This document shows positions 17,934 through 28,003 of a DNA stretch of 64,000 bases, piece after piece. The position numbers were made by a program, and so were the translations under genes. The stretch's first letter is position 1; every line of letters starts with the position of its first letter. Below the pieces are notes generated by a model that saw nothing but the letters and a program-made list of their open reading frames with translations, did no database searches and was not told the origin of the DNA. This DNA is from CAVYHJ01 sp963768165 [NCBI: uncultured bacterium] (GTDB lineage: Bacteria; UBP4; UBA4092), in NCBI GenBank assembly GCA_963768165.1, contig CAVYHJ010000003.1, positions 310,001-374,000 of the forward strand. The letters run 5' to 3'.

Positions 17934-17967
17934 AGTTTCAAGTTTCAGGTTTCAGGTTCAAAGTTAA
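17934..17967. repeat. Dispersed GTTTCAAG-type repeat
   Basis: AGTTTCAAGTTTCAGGTTTC followed by AGGTTCAAAGTTAA; a longer, slightly diverged relative of the copies at 8088 and 12885. Confidence 0.68.
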
Positions 17968-18136
17968 AAAAACTATTTTGCCTGATATTCATTGAAATTT
18001 GCATTAAACAAAGAGCAAAATTGGTTTGGTGATAGAATACCTTGTTTAGGGGTATATGTAGTAGTGTTTTCCTAGATTAAGGTGAGAAAGACACCTGCTA
18101 TTGACAACTTCAATCTAATTAATTCTTAATAAGGCA

Positions 18137-18166
18137 GGGATGAAGGAGATCGATCTCCTTCATCCC
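18137..18166. repeat. 30-base perfect palindrome
   Basis: Half-site GGGATGAAGGAGATC followed directly by its exact complement. Same total length as the palindrome inside the restriction-modification gene (15826-15855), but unrelated half-site. No T tract follows, so it is not a typical terminator. Confidence 0.75.
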
Positions 18167-18449
18167 AACTCCGCTTCTTCTCCGTATTATCTCCGTTTCA
18201 GCTTCGATGGTTGTTCGCTGTACGTTCGCTTGGAATTTATCCGCTTTTCAGTCCGACAATTATGTAGGATTCGGGGTCAATCGGGGGTGAACGGATTCTA
18301 AAAAACGGTATGGTAAAAAAGTGTGAAGAGCGGGAATTTTAGGGAGTTTTTGCTTGCGGTCGGTGGAATATTCAGCTTGCTTTTTAGACGTAAATATAAT
18401 AAACTGGTACAATAATCGGTTGGAGAAATAATCCAAGAGGAGAAATGAT

Positions 18450-18959
18450 ATGTCACAAGAAGAACGGCAACATGTGGTGGGAACTTTAGTCGAAAATCAT
18501 CCGGGAGTTTTGGCACGGATCGCCGGGATGTTTTCTGCACGGGGATACAATATTGACAGTTTAACCGTGGGGGCGACGGAAGATCCAACGGTATCCCGAA
18601 TGACGATTGTGGTACGCGGGGACGACCGTACATTGGAGCAAGTCATCAAACAATTGGACCGGTTACCGGTGACTATTGAAGTGAAAGATTTTGTAGAAGA
18701 TTTTGTAGACCGGGAACTTTTATTGGTGAAAGTGAACGCCAACAGCAAAACGCGGTCTGAGATTATTCAAATTATTGAAGTTTTCCGGGCACGAATCGTG
18801 GATGTGAGCCATGAAACATTAACCACAGAGTTGACCGGAGACCAAGGCAAGTTATTGGCGTTTATTGATTTATTACGACCTTTCGGGATTCAAGACCTGG
18901 CGCGAACCGGTCGGGTCGCCATGACCAGAGGACCCAATAACCCTGCAAAAAGCCGTTAA
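18450..18959 (+). CDS. ilvN: Acetolactate synthase small (regulatory) subunit
   Basis: 169 residues, usual length for the IlvH/IlvN family; AGAGGAG precedes the ATG. The N-terminal ACT domain (about 5-80) shows VENHPGVLARIAGMFSARGY and NIDSLTVG, the valine-binding part that controls feedback inhibition. The C-terminal domain (about 85-160) activates the catalytic subunit. The enzyme makes 2-acetolactate and 2-aceto-2-hydroxybutyrate for valine, leucine and isoleucine. The catalytic subunit gene, normally just upstream, is missing here, so it must lie elsewhere. ilvC follows after 171 bases. Confidence 0.95.
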   Translation: MSQEERQHVVGTLVENHPGVLARIAGMFSARGYNIDSLTVGATEDPTVSRMTIVVRGDDRTLEQVIKQLDRLPVTIEVKDFVEDFVDRELLLVKVNANSKTRSEIIQIIEVFRARIVDVSHETLTTELTGDQGKLLAFIDLLRPFGIQDLARTGRVAMTRGPNNPAKSR

Positions 18960-18982
18960 TTATCCCGATTCAATCTCACAGA

Positions 18983-19015
18983 GCGTCGGGAAAGGAAAGA
19001 GCCCATTCCCGACGC
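18983..19015. repeat. GCGTCGGGAA inverted repeat, copy 2
   Basis: GCGTCGGGAA and TTCCCGACGC separated by 13 bases, between ilvN and ilvC. Arms identical to copy 1 (13418-13456), loop unrelated. Confidence 0.7.
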
Positions 19016-19052
19016 AGCCGTAATAATATTTTCATAAAATATTCCAGAAGTC

Positions 19053-19081
19053 TTGCAATTTCAAGTAGAATGGGATATTCT
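19053..19081 (+). promoter_or_regulatory. Possible sigma-70 promoter of ilvC
   Basis: TTGCAA at 19053-19058, 17-base spacer, TATTCT at 19076-19081, 50 bases before the ilvC start. Two partial matches at the right spacing. Confidence 0.4.
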
Positions 19082-19103
19082 AAAATAGAGTAATAACACA
19101 TAA

Positions 19104-20183
<1,080 letters not shown>

Positions 20184-20210
20184 AGTTCGAAGAAATAAGT
20201 AGTAACCATA

Positions 20211-20232
20211 CCAATAAATTTATATTTATTGG
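20211..20232 (+). terminator. Possible terminator behind ilvC
   Basis: Nine-base stem CCAATAAAT / ATTTATTGG with a four-base loop, then TTTAATCT. The stem is AT-rich and the T tract short, so strength is doubtful. Confidence 0.4.
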
Positions 20233-20422
20233 TTTAATCTTGGAAAATAGGAGTTAATTACTAAAGGAGTTTTCGACAAAACGAGGCAATAACGGGTTGA
20301 GTAATAGAAAGTTATCAATCCTGATTTTGTCGGTCTTGAAAGATTGAAGGTAGACTGAACCGGATTAAAGAGTTATTTTAAAAGTTCAACGAAAGTTCCG
20401 GTTTGGTTTGTTAATCCAAAGG

Positions 20423-20620
20423 TTAACGAGAATTTGGTTTATCGTCGTACCAAACGGAAATGAATATGTATACGGTGTCACCTGATTGTGTCATGGATTG
20501 TTGGATATGCTTAATTTCAATATCACTATGTTTTTCAAACCATTGGTTAAGCAGTTCCAGTAAATTCCAAATTTGGGTTTTTTCACCAACAGCCGCTGTA
20601 GCAAAAAAATGGACTTTCAT
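20423..20620 (-). CDS. Small conserved-looking hypothetical protein
   Basis: 65 residues. GAAAGGAG stands before the ATG, and a good sigma-70 promoter lies at 20660-20688, so it is probably expressed. The sequence has a strand-helix-strand-strand look (MKVHFFATAAVGEKTQ, NQWFEKHSDIEIKHIQQSMT, DTVYIFISVWYDD) similar in feel to small alpha/beta proteins of unknown function. No signal peptide or Cys. I do not recognise the family. Confidence 0.65.
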   Translation of the reverse strand: MKVHFFATAAVGEKTQIWNLLELLNQWFEKHSDIEIKHIQQSMTQSGDTVYIFISVWYDDKPNSR

Positions 20621-20659
20621 ACGTAATCATCTCCTTTCAAGTGTCAATAAACCATGCGT

Positions 20660-20688
20660 ATCATACACTAACCCTTTGTGGATTGCAA
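20660..20688 (-). promoter_or_regulatory. Sigma-70 promoter
   Basis: On the minus strand TTGCAA, 17 bases, TATGAT; drives the small gene at 20423-20620 with a leader of about 35 bases. Confidence 0.6.
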
Positions 20689-20849
20689 ACCAATCCTACC
20701 CATTTCTCAGTTTGAATTAAATAAATAATTGAGTCAAACAGACCGATTTAAATCTACTTAACAACAGTTATTCCTCCGTTTTGAAGTACCTACTTTGATC
20801 AAGAAAGCGTCCCTGAGAGGGGTACACGAATTAAAAAGGAGGAATTGAA

Positions 20850-22421
20850 ATGTCACCGGTACAAATCACCATTATCGTAGCGATAGTTTTGGATATCCTG
20901 GGTGTGATAGTTGCCGTAGCTTATTTTGTACGGAAAATGAACTCAGATACCAAGATTAAAGCCGCACAGAAACTGGCAGAACAGATAATCTCTGAAGCCC
21001 AGAAGGAAGCCGAAGTCAAGAAAGGGGAGGCTTTACTTCATGTGAAAGAGAAAATGCTGGAAGAAAAGACCAAGTTTGAAAGGGAATGCAATGAACGCCA
21101 GTCGAAAATCTCGTCTATCGAACGGCGTACAGCGGATAAAGAAAGCAATATTACCCGGAAACTGGAACAAGTCGATAAAAAAGAAAAGGAGTTAATCGAT
21201 AAGGAAAAAGATATTTCCAAGAAAGAACTAAAGGTTACCGAAAAAGGTCAGCAATTGTCGTTTATTATCGAAGAACAAAAACAGAAGTTACAGCAAGTCT
21301 CCGGGATGACGGTGGATCAGGCAAAGAAGATGTTGCTTTCTTCGCTGGAAGAAGAATTGAAATCGGATGCAGCAGTATTAATCAAAACCGTTGAAAATGA
21401 AACCCGTGAAATAGCGGATAAAAAAGCGCGTCAATTTATATTAACCGCTATCCAGCGTTGTGCTTCGGAACATACTTCCGAAGTCACCGTGTCCTCCGTA
21501 CCCCTTCCCTCCGAAGAAGTCAAAGGAAAAATCATTGGTAAGGAAGGCCGGAATATCCGTGCATTGGAAGCCGCAACCGGTGTTACCTTTATAATAGACG
21601 ATACTCCAGAGACCATCGTGATATCGGGATTCGATCCTCTTCGCCGGGAAATCGGACGTATATCCTTGGAACGGTTATTAGCTGATGGCCGCGTACATCC
21701 TGCGAGAATTGAAGAAGTCGTAGCAAAAACCCGCAAAGAAACCATGGAAGTAGTGCGTGAGGCCGGGAAACAAGCCGCCATGGAAGTCGGAGTACACGGG
21801 TTGCATCCCGAATTATCAGCTATTTTAGGCCGCCTTCATTTCCGAACCAGTTACGGTCAGAATGTTTTGAACCATAGTAAAGAAGTAGCCTGGCTCGCGG
21901 AGAGTATGGCATCCGAATTAGGAATAGATACACATTTAGTCAAACGGGCGGCATTATTACATGACATAGGGAAGGCAGTTGACCATGAAATCGAAGGACC
22001 GCACGCATTAATTGGCGCCGAATTGGCGAAAAAATATCGTGAACGTCCTGAAGTCATCGCCGGGATAGCGGGTCACCATGGAGAAGTGCAAGAACAAAGT
22101 ATTGAAGCGATCCTGGTTCAATCCGCGGACGCGATTTCCGGTGCCCGACCAGGTGCCCGGCGGGATACTGTGGAAGGATATATTAAGAGGTTGGAAAAAC
22201 TGGAAGAAATCGCCGATTCTTTCCCCGGAGTCGCAAAAGCGTTTGCGATGCAAGCGGGACGGGAAATCCGAGTGATCGTTCAACCGGATAAAATTGACGA
22301 TTCCGGTGCCGTGAATCTGGCACGAAATATTACCAAACGGATTGAAGATGAAGTAAAATATCCTGGCATGATTAAGGTTACCGTAGTCCGTGAAACCCGT
22401 GCCGTGGAATACGCGACATAG
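20850..22421 (+). CDS. rny: Ribonuclease Y
   Basis: 523 residues, usual length; AAAGGAGG precedes the ATG. It is a membrane-anchored endoribonuclease that starts mRNA decay. An N-terminal membrane segment (about 5-26) is followed by a long coiled coil (about 35-180), a KH domain (SEEVKGKIIGKEGRNIRALE, about 212-280) and an HD domain with HDIGKAVDHE (about 372-381) as metal site. It begins a tight five-gene operon: the next gene follows after 9 bases. Confidence 0.97.
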   Translation: MSPVQITIIVAIVLDILGVIVAVAYFVRKMNSDTKIKAAQKLAEQIISEAQKEAEVKKGEALLHVKEKMLEEKTKFERECNERQSKISSIERRTADKESNITRKLEQVDKKEKELIDKEKDISKKELKVTEKGQQLSFIIEEQKQKLQQVSGMTVDQAKKMLLSSLEEELKSDAAVLIKTVENETREIADKKARQFILTAIQRCASEHTSEVTVSSVPLPSEEVKGKIIGKEGRNIRALEAATGVTFIIDDTPETIVISGFDPLRREIGRISLERLLADGRVHPARIEEVVAKTRKETMEVVREAGKQAAMEVGVHGLHPELSAILGRLHFRTSYGQNVLNHSKEVAWLAESMASELGIDTHLVKRAALLHDIGKAVDHEIEGPHALIGAELAKKYRERPEVIAGIAGHHGEVQEQSIEAILVQSADAISGARPGARRDTVEGYIKRLEKLEEIADSFPGVAKAFAMQAGREIRVIVQPDKIDDSGAVNLARNITKRIEDEVKYPGMIKVTVVRETRAVEYAT

Positions 22422-22430
22422 GAGAATTTC

Positions 22431-23216
22431 GTGAACGTACTTTTTGTCGGAGATATTTTCGGCAAGCCCGGCAGACAGGCAGCGGAACAATTTATTCCGT
22501 CTCTTCGGGATAAGTATCGAATTGATTTTTGTATCGCTAATGGGGAGAATGCCGCTGCTGGAAAAGGGTTGACACCAGCGCTGGTAAAGGATTTATTCAG
22601 TTTGGGTATTGATGTTCTAACCGGTGGAAATCATATCTGGCAACAGAAAGAGATAATTCCGTTCATAGACAAGGAACCGCGCGTCTTACGTCCCATTAAT
22701 TTTCCTCCCAAAGTCCCCGGAAAAGGGTCGGGTGTATTCTCTGTCAATGAGACACAGAAAATCGCTGTTATTTCTGTGATGGGCAGAATTTTTATGCGGG
22801 AGCTGGATAATCCGTTTTATGTCATTGAAAAAGAAATCGAGGAGTTGCGAAAGAAAACACCTATCATTATTGTAGATATTCATGCGGAAGCCTCTTCTGA
22901 AAAAGTAGCGATGGGCTGGTTTCTCGACGGTAAAGTAAGCGCCGTGATTGGCACACATACGCATATTCCGACTGCCGATGAACGTATTCTACCCGGCGGT
23001 ACGGCTTATATTACCGATGCCGGAATGACCGGACCTTTTGATTCAGTCATCGGAGTAAAAAAAGAAGTTATTATAGAAATGTTTTTAACACAGATGCCAA
23101 CCAAACATGAAGTGGCAACGGGTGATGTTCGTCTCTGCGGCGTTATAGTAACGATTGACGATACTACAGGGAAAGCAAATCACATCGAACGAATTCAATT
23201 GAAACTCAATGAGTAA
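22431..23216 (+). CDS. ymdB: YmdB family metallophosphoesterase
   Basis: 261 residues, GTG start with GGAG before it. The TIGR00282 signature is complete: VGDIFGKPGR (metal site), NGENAAAGKGL, TGGNHIWQQKE, DIHAEASSEK, and GTHTHIPTADERILPGGTAYITDAGMTGP. Homologues hydrolyse 2',3'-cyclic phosphates or cyclic nucleotides in vitro and affect biofilm formation. It directly follows rny, an arrangement known from other bacteria. Confidence 0.95.
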   Translation: MNVLFVGDIFGKPGRQAAEQFIPSLRDKYRIDFCIANGENAAAGKGLTPALVKDLFSLGIDVLTGGNHIWQQKEIIPFIDKEPRVLRPINFPPKVPGKGSGVFSVNETQKIAVISVMGRIFMRELDNPFYVIEKEIEELRKKTPIIIVDIHAEASSEKVAMGWFLDGKVSAVIGTHTHIPTADERILPGGTAYITDAGMTGPFDSVIGVKKEVIIEMFLTQMPTKHEVATGDVRLCGVIVTIDDTTGKANHIERIQLKLNE

Positions 23217-23225
23217 TAAGGAAAC

Positions 23226-24674
23226 ATGACGGCCAAACGCTCATCTTCTCGTCCAACCAAAGTACTTGAACCCTCGTTAGAACTGCCTGTTATTCCGCAA
23301 ACCAAGACCGAACGTGCAGTACTCACGGTTTCGGAAATTACCGATTTGGTGAAAGGGACATTGGAATCGGAGTTTTCGGATATTTGGGTAGAAGGGGAAA
23401 TTAGCAACAGCAAAATTTCTCAAGCGGGCCATGCCTATTTCAGTTTGAAAGACCAGGATAGTGTTCTAACTAGTGTTATGTTTCGTCCCTCTTTGACGAA
23501 ACTAAAATTTGAATTGGAAGATGGATTACATGTAATCGTACATGGTCGAATCAGTGTATATGAGGCCCGCGGGCAATATCAGCTCATTGCCGACACTATA
23601 GAAGTCGCCGGACTGGGTGCTTTGCAACAAGCCTTTGAACAATTAAAAGAAAAACTTACTAAGGAAGGCTTGTTCGATGAAGCACACAAAAGACCTATTC
23701 CTTTACTGCCGCAACGAATCGGCATTGTCACATCACCCACAGGTGCGGCTATTCGCGACATATTAAACATACTTAACCGACGTTACACGAATCTTGAAAT
23801 CGTAATATCCCCTACCCTAGTACAAGGACCACAAGCCGCACCCCAAATTGCGGAAGCGATTGATAATTTAAACTTATTAAAGAACCTGGATGTCATCATT
23901 GTGACACGGGGAGGCGGTTCTCTGGAAGATTTATGGCCGTTTAATGAAGAAATTGTGGCGCGCGCGGTATACCATTCTCAAATACCTGTCATCTCCGCGG
24001 TCGGTCATGAGATTGATTTTACGATTTGCGATTTTGTATCAGACTTACGTGCCCCGACTCCTTCCGCTGCCGCAGAACTGGTGGTGCAAAATAAATCCGA
24101 ATTGGTATCCACACTGCAAAATTGTATTGACTCTTTGACGCACACTATGGAAAGCCAAGTTAAGGATTTAAGAGGGCAACTGGATAATCTAATTTCCAGT
24201 CCCATTTTCACTCAACCGACCAAAACGTTGGAAGCATATTCCCAACGAGTGGACGATTTCTCCGACAGGCTTCACCGCCATATCACACACGAATTAACGA
24301 TTTGTAATAATAAAGTTAAGAATGTTATTACCCGGCTAAATGTCAGTAGTCCACGTACAAAATTAACAATATGGCAGGACAAATTAACTAATTCTGAGAA
24401 AAGGCTCAACGATTCGGTGGCACATCAATTGACACTCTTTCGCCAGTTGTTGGAAGCGCGAATGAGTAACCTAAATGCCCTAAGTCCACTTGCTGTACTT
24501 GGACGCGGATATAGTATTACCTTCCAATTGCCAGAAAAAAATATCGTTCGTGATACAAATCAAATTAAGATTGGTGATAAAATTGAAGTCCGTGTAAAAC
24601 AAGGACAAATGACTGCGGAAGTATTGCAAAAGGAGAAGACCCATGACGGAAACCAAGAAACCTCAAAAGTTTGA
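23226..24674 (+). CDS. xseA: Exodeoxyribonuclease VII large subunit
   Basis: 482 residues. The N-terminal OB fold (about 35-130) has VEGEISNSKISQAGHAYFSL. The catalytic region has RIGIVTSPTGAAIRDILNI, RGGGSLEDLWPFN and ISAVGHEIDFTICDFVSDLRAPTPSAAAE. The C-terminal coiled coil ends in the LSPLAVLGRGYSI motif. With XseB it degrades single-stranded DNA to oligonucleotides. Its 3' end overlaps xseB by 32 bases. The first ~25 residues are a low-conservation extension. Confidence 0.97.
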   Translation: MTAKRSSSRPTKVLEPSLELPVIPQTKTERAVLTVSEITDLVKGTLESEFSDIWVEGEISNSKISQAGHAYFSLKDQDSVLTSVMFRPSLTKLKFELEDGLHVIVHGRISVYEARGQYQLIADTIEVAGLGALQQAFEQLKEKLTKEGLFDEAHKRPIPLLPQRIGIVTSPTGAAIRDILNILNRRYTNLEIVISPTLVQGPQAAPQIAEAIDNLNLLKNLDVIIVTRGGGSLEDLWPFNEEIVARAVYHSQIPVISAVGHEIDFTICDFVSDLRAPTPSAAAELVVQNKSELVSTLQNCIDSLTHTMESQVKDLRGQLDNLISSPIFTQPTKTLEAYSQRVDDFSDRLHRHITHELTICNNKVKNVITRLNVSSPRTKLTIWQDKLTNSEKRLNDSVAHQLTLFRQLLEARMSNLNALSPLAVLGRGYSITFQLPEKNIVRDTNQIKIGDKIEVRVKQGQMTAEVLQKEKTHDGNQETSKV

Positions 24675-24912
24675 AGAAGCTCTAAAACGACTGGAAGAAA
24701 TTGTTGGGAAATTAGAGAGCGGTGACCAGCCATTGGAAAAATCTCTGGCATTATTTGAAGAGGGAATCAAATTAGCAAGGTATTGTAATGTGAAACTCAA
24801 TGAAGCAGAAAAGAAGATTTCCCTGCTTATGAAAGACAAGTCCGGGAATTTGGAGTTGAAAGAAGTGGAATCGGAAGAGAATCTCTTTGAAACAGATGAA
24901 GAAGAGAAATGA
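24643..24912 (+). CDS. xseB: Exodeoxyribonuclease VII small subunit
   Basis: 89 residues. Signature FEEALKRLEEIVGKLESGDQ, then PLEKSLALFEEGIKLARYC. It is an all-helical partner of XseA. The ATG lies inside the end of xseA after AAAGGAG. The C-terminus is rich in Glu. Confidence 0.96.
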   Translation: MTETKKPQKFEEALKRLEEIVGKLESGDQPLEKSLALFEEGIKLARYCNVKLNEAEKKISLLMKDKSGNLELKEVESEENLFETDEEEK

Positions 24913-24925
24913 AAATAAATGAACT

Positions 24926-25825
24926 ATGCCTCAAGTTAATATAAAAGAATACTTTGAACAAAAAGCGATTTTAGTCAATAGAGCATTGGGATCGTTTTTA
25001 CTCCCGGAAAACGAATACCCTCCAACAATACATGCGGCGTTGCGGTACTCGGTTTTGAACGGGGGTAAACGGTTTAGGCCGATCTTAGCGATTGCTACCT
25101 CCGAGATGCTGGGTGGCTCTATTAAAGACGTGTTACCGTGCGCCTGTGCAATTGAACTAATCCATTGTTATTCGCTGGTACATGATGATTTGCCCTGTAT
25201 GGACAATGACGATTTCCGGCGAGGCCGCCCGACAACACACCGGCAATACGGGGAACCAATAGCTATTTTAGCAGGAAATGCGTTAGTGACAGTGGCATTT
25301 GAAATCATGTGTAATTCCAACTCCAAAACAATTAAACAAACTCGACGATTGCACAAGGTTATGGTGGAAATCGGTGTTGCCGCAGGAATGCAGGGGATGG
25401 TCGTCGGACAAGCAGCTGATTTAGAATCGGAGAATAAAGATATCAGTAAAAAGATGCTGGCGTATATCCACGCACATAAGACAGGAGCGTTAATCAGTTC
25501 TTCCGTGAGAGTTGGCGCGCTGATATCCAATACGACACCTGCTCAACTTAAACGATTAACAGGTTATGGTAAAAAGCTGGGATTATTGTTTCAGATAACG
25601 GATGATATATTGGATATTGAGAGTACGCAGGAAAAGCGGGGCAAGAAGGTAGGCGGGGATATAGAACGGGGGAAGGCGACCTATCCTAAATTGCATGGGA
25701 TGAAAAACGCCAAGCAATTGGTAGAAGATTTGATACTTGGCTGCCAGCAAGACTTGAAACCCTTCGGTAAAAAGGCTGACATACTCCGCGCTATATCCGA
25801 CTATGTGGGTCATCGTCGCGCTTAA
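24926..25825 (+). CDS. ispA: Polyprenyl (farnesyl) diphosphate synthase
   Basis: 299 residues, usual for IspA. It condenses isopentenyl diphosphate with allylic diphosphates. First aspartate-rich motif DDLPCMDNDD (DDxxxxD type, as in bacterial farnesyl and geranylgeranyl synthases) followed by RRGRPTTH; second motif DDILD. GGKRFRP near residue 50 binds diphosphate. It is the last gene of the rny operon, 13 bases behind xseB; the xseB-ispA pairing is common in bacteria. Product chain length cannot be fixed by eye. Confidence 0.95.
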   Translation: MPQVNIKEYFEQKAILVNRALGSFLLPENEYPPTIHAALRYSVLNGGKRFRPILAIATSEMLGGSIKDVLPCACAIELIHCYSLVHDDLPCMDNDDFRRGRPTTHRQYGEPIAILAGNALVTVAFEIMCNSNSKTIKQTRRLHKVMVEIGVAAGMQGMVVGQAADLESENKDISKKMLAYIHAHKTGALISSSVRVGALISNTTPAQLKRLTGYGKKLGLLFQITDDILDIESTQEKRGKKVGGDIERGKATYPKLHGMKNAKQLVEDLILGCQQDLKPFGKKADILRAISDYVGHRRA

Positions 25826-25885
25826 ATTGTTATCCTGTTGATCTAAAGACTTTCAAGCAAGACCCATTCCATTATTCAAACAACA

Positions 25886-26638
25886 TTACTTAATTTTCCA
25901 ATTACCGATGTCTATCAAATTATTATCGCTACCTGAGGCTTCGAAATTGGATAATTCAACGGGAGCGAATGGGGTGGCACCGATATTATCCAAATATAGA
26001 GAACAAGCAGAAGAATAAATACCCGCAGGGACTTGCCTTAAAGTAAACGCGATGCGAGTAATATGTGCCAAGTCGGGATGTCGTGTAGGGTCAACGCCCA
26101 CTCCTTGTTTATAATAATTGAACGTAGCGGCATTAAACCAAAGGGTGGTAAAAGTACCGACGGGAATAACTCCCTGACATTGGACAGGGGTAATGGGATT
26201 TTGCGCATCGGCAGGGATAAATCCTTCATTGGGGATATCGTTAGAAATATGTGAATCTTGCAATTCGATGGATACTCCCCAACATGTATCGCCGGAATTG
26301 CTGCCCTTAATAGAAAAATAAATCCAAGGATTACCAGTTAGATTGATGGGAGTCAGAGAAATCTGTGACCCATTCCAAAAAGTCACCCAACTGCCATTAT
26401 TACCAAAACTATTATGCGATTTGGGAATTATTTTTATTTCACCAGCAAAACTGCCACTAAGTCCCACTTTAGGAGAAATGAAATTTGCTCCAGTATATAT
26501 ATTCGAATCATTATTAAATCCCTTGGGTGTAGTCGCAGAAGAATCCCAATCCCATATAATAAAGGCATGTGCAGTAATAGCCATTATGGCTATCAACATT
26601 ATGGATAAAACTAAAGTTTTCATCGAATTAGTAAACAT
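25886..26638 (-). CDS. Secreted protein with possible jelly-roll domain
   Basis: 250 residues; the start may be the second Met (26623), which gives a compact signal peptide MKTLVLSIMLIAIMAITAHA. The mature part is rich in aromatic residues and beta strands, with WVTFWNGSQISLTPINLTG and a closing SLYLDNIGATPF. The pattern of a carbohydrate-binding-like beta sandwich is suggested by the final Y-x-D-N-I strand but not proven. A consensus sigma-70 promoter precedes it. Single gene, no operon. Confidence 0.65.
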   Translation of the reverse strand: MFTNSMKTLVLSIMLIAIMAITAHAFIIWDWDSSATTPKGFNNDSNIYTGANFISPKVGLSGSFAGEIKIIPKSHNSFGNNGSWVTFWNGSQISLTPINLTGNPWIYFSIKGSNSGDTCWGVSIELQDSHISNDIPNEGFIPADAQNPITPVQCQGVIPVGTFTTLWFNAATFNYYKQGVGVDPTRHPDLAHITRIAFTLRQVPAGIYSSACSLYLDNIGATPFAPVELSNFEASGSDNNLIDIGNWKIK

Positions 26639-26708
26639 TTTGTACCTAATAAGAGTTAATTAAATACACTCCTGACAGTCAATTTTTCAACCTAGCCCTT
26701 TCAATCAT

Positions 26709-26737
26709 ATTATATGACCTGCCTAAAATCATGTCAA
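26709..26737 (-). promoter_or_regulatory. Consensus sigma-70 promoter
   Basis: On the minus strand TTGACA, 17 bases, TATAAT: a perfect consensus in both boxes and spacing. It lies about 70 bases before the secreted-protein gene. Confidence 0.85.
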
Positions 26738-26896
26738 GTCAAAATGAGGGTAGTGCGTTTCATCATTAGAAAAGAATTAAATATTTGCAGAGAATATATA
26801 TTTAATCGAGCAAATTAATGCAGTGCACCTGGAAGAAAATCCAAGGTAAAAAAATATAATATAATACTGGAAAAAATATTTTAAGACATGAAAGGG

Positions 26897-27892
26897 TTAG
26901 GATTTTAAGGTAATAGGTTTGCCAGTCTTGGCGGATTGGTAGGCGGCAAGTGCAACAGCAATATCCTGTTTACCCATTTCTCCGGTCATACGAGGAGCAT
27001 GATTATTCTGGATGGAATCAATAAAATCTTCCATCATCCAATTGTAGCTGTCGGAAACACCTTGAGGTAAATGGATTTGTCGTTTTTCTCCGCCTTTCTT
27101 AACGAGGAAGAGTCCATCAAGGTCAAAGATTGTGCCACGTGTCCCGTGCGCTTGAAAATAAGGGAGGCGGGGTTCGTTAGAGTGTGCCGTCCAAGAATAA
27201 TTGAATTGGCCGACTCCACCGTCGGCAAATTTCATCAAGGTTAGAGTCGTATCTTCACCTTGCATCTTGGTGATGGTATTAGGAGGCTGGAGAGAGAATA
27301 CTTGTTGAATCCGCCCGCCTAATTGATGAAAGACATTGATATTATGAACTCCGCCGTCAATGAGCGCACCACCGCCCATTTGTTTTTCATCCAGCCGCCA
27401 ATCATGGGGGTTGCCAGACACAAATTGGGTCGCCATGATTAAACGGAATTCACCGATTTCACCTTGTTGAATTAGTTCTTGTGCTTTTCGGACATTGCGG
27501 GAATACGCAAGACATTCGGCGATAGCAAGTTTAACTTTGTATTTTTGGGCTGCATTAATAATTTCATCCGCTTCTTTTACACTGCACGCCATGGGCTTTT
27601 CCAAGAGAATGTGCTTTTTCGCTTGGGCGCAAGCAATGGCGACATCACGATGCTGGTCATGGGGTAGAGTAATGGAAACGGCATCTATGGTTTTGTCAGA
27701 GAGGACTTCTTCGACACCTTGATACGCTTTAACCCCGCCATATTTATCGCAGTATTCCTGGGCTTTTTTTCTATCTCTACTCGCAAAAGAGAATTGGATT
27801 TTGTCTTTTAACCGTTGTAAAGATGGGGCGTGGGCGTTGCGGGTGATTTCGCCACAACCAATGATACAGATATGGAATTTGTTAGAACTCAT
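26897..27892 (-). CDS. Gfo/Idh/MocA family oxidoreductase
   Basis: 331 residues; AAGGAG precedes the ATG. The N-terminal Rossmann domain shows IIGCGEITRNAHAPSLQ, then SITLPHDQH and the EKPMACS motif, whose Lys is the usual catalytic lysine. The C-terminal domain has GGGALIDGGVHNINVFHQLGG. Members oxidise or reduce sugars and inositols with NAD(P); the substrate here cannot be told. It stands alone next to the insertion sequence. Confidence 0.9.
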   Translation of the reverse strand: MSSNKFHICIIGCGEITRNAHAPSLQRLKDKIQFSFASRDRKKAQEYCDKYGGVKAYQGVEEVLSDKTIDAVSITLPHDQHRDVAIACAQAKKHILLEKPMACSVKEADEIINAAQKYKVKLAIAECLAYSRNVRKAQELIQQGEIGEFRLIMATQFVSGNPHDWRLDEKQMGGGALIDGGVHNINVFHQLGGRIQQVFSLQPPNTITKMQGEDTTLTLMKFADGGVGQFNYSWTAHSNEPRLPYFQAHGTRGTIFDLDGLFLVKKGGEKRQIHLPQGVSDSYNWMMEDFIDSIQNNHAPRMTGEMGKQDIAVALAAYQSAKTGKPITLKS

Positions 27893-28003
27893 TTCGATTT
27901 ACTCCTTATGAAATTATTGGTACCAATGACTATATTAAAGCATTTCACCAAAGAACGCAAAGCATGCAAAGCATAATAAAAACAGTAGACAAAAAATTTT
28001 GTT

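Larger units (their letters stand above)
17727..18449. other. Repeat-containing intergenic region before ilvN
   Basis: No gene supported. It holds a stretch at about 17840-17885 like the widespread GGATTGCCACGCTTTGCTCG dispersed repeat, a GTTTCAAG repeat (17934-17967) and a 30-base perfect palindrome (18137-18166). A TATAAT at 18395-18400 could be the -10 box for ilvN, but I see no -35 box at normal spacing. No ilvB lies here. Confidence 0.6.

Noticed and set aside
17720-17941. 73-codon minus-strand frame
   Set aside because: Contains the CHCEQSVAIHV stretch produced by a widespread dispersed repeat and overlaps the start of the restriction-modification gene.
18377-18400. ilvN promoter using TATAAT at 18395
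   Set aside because: The only TTG-containing candidate upstream box lies 12 bases away, too close for a normal promoter.
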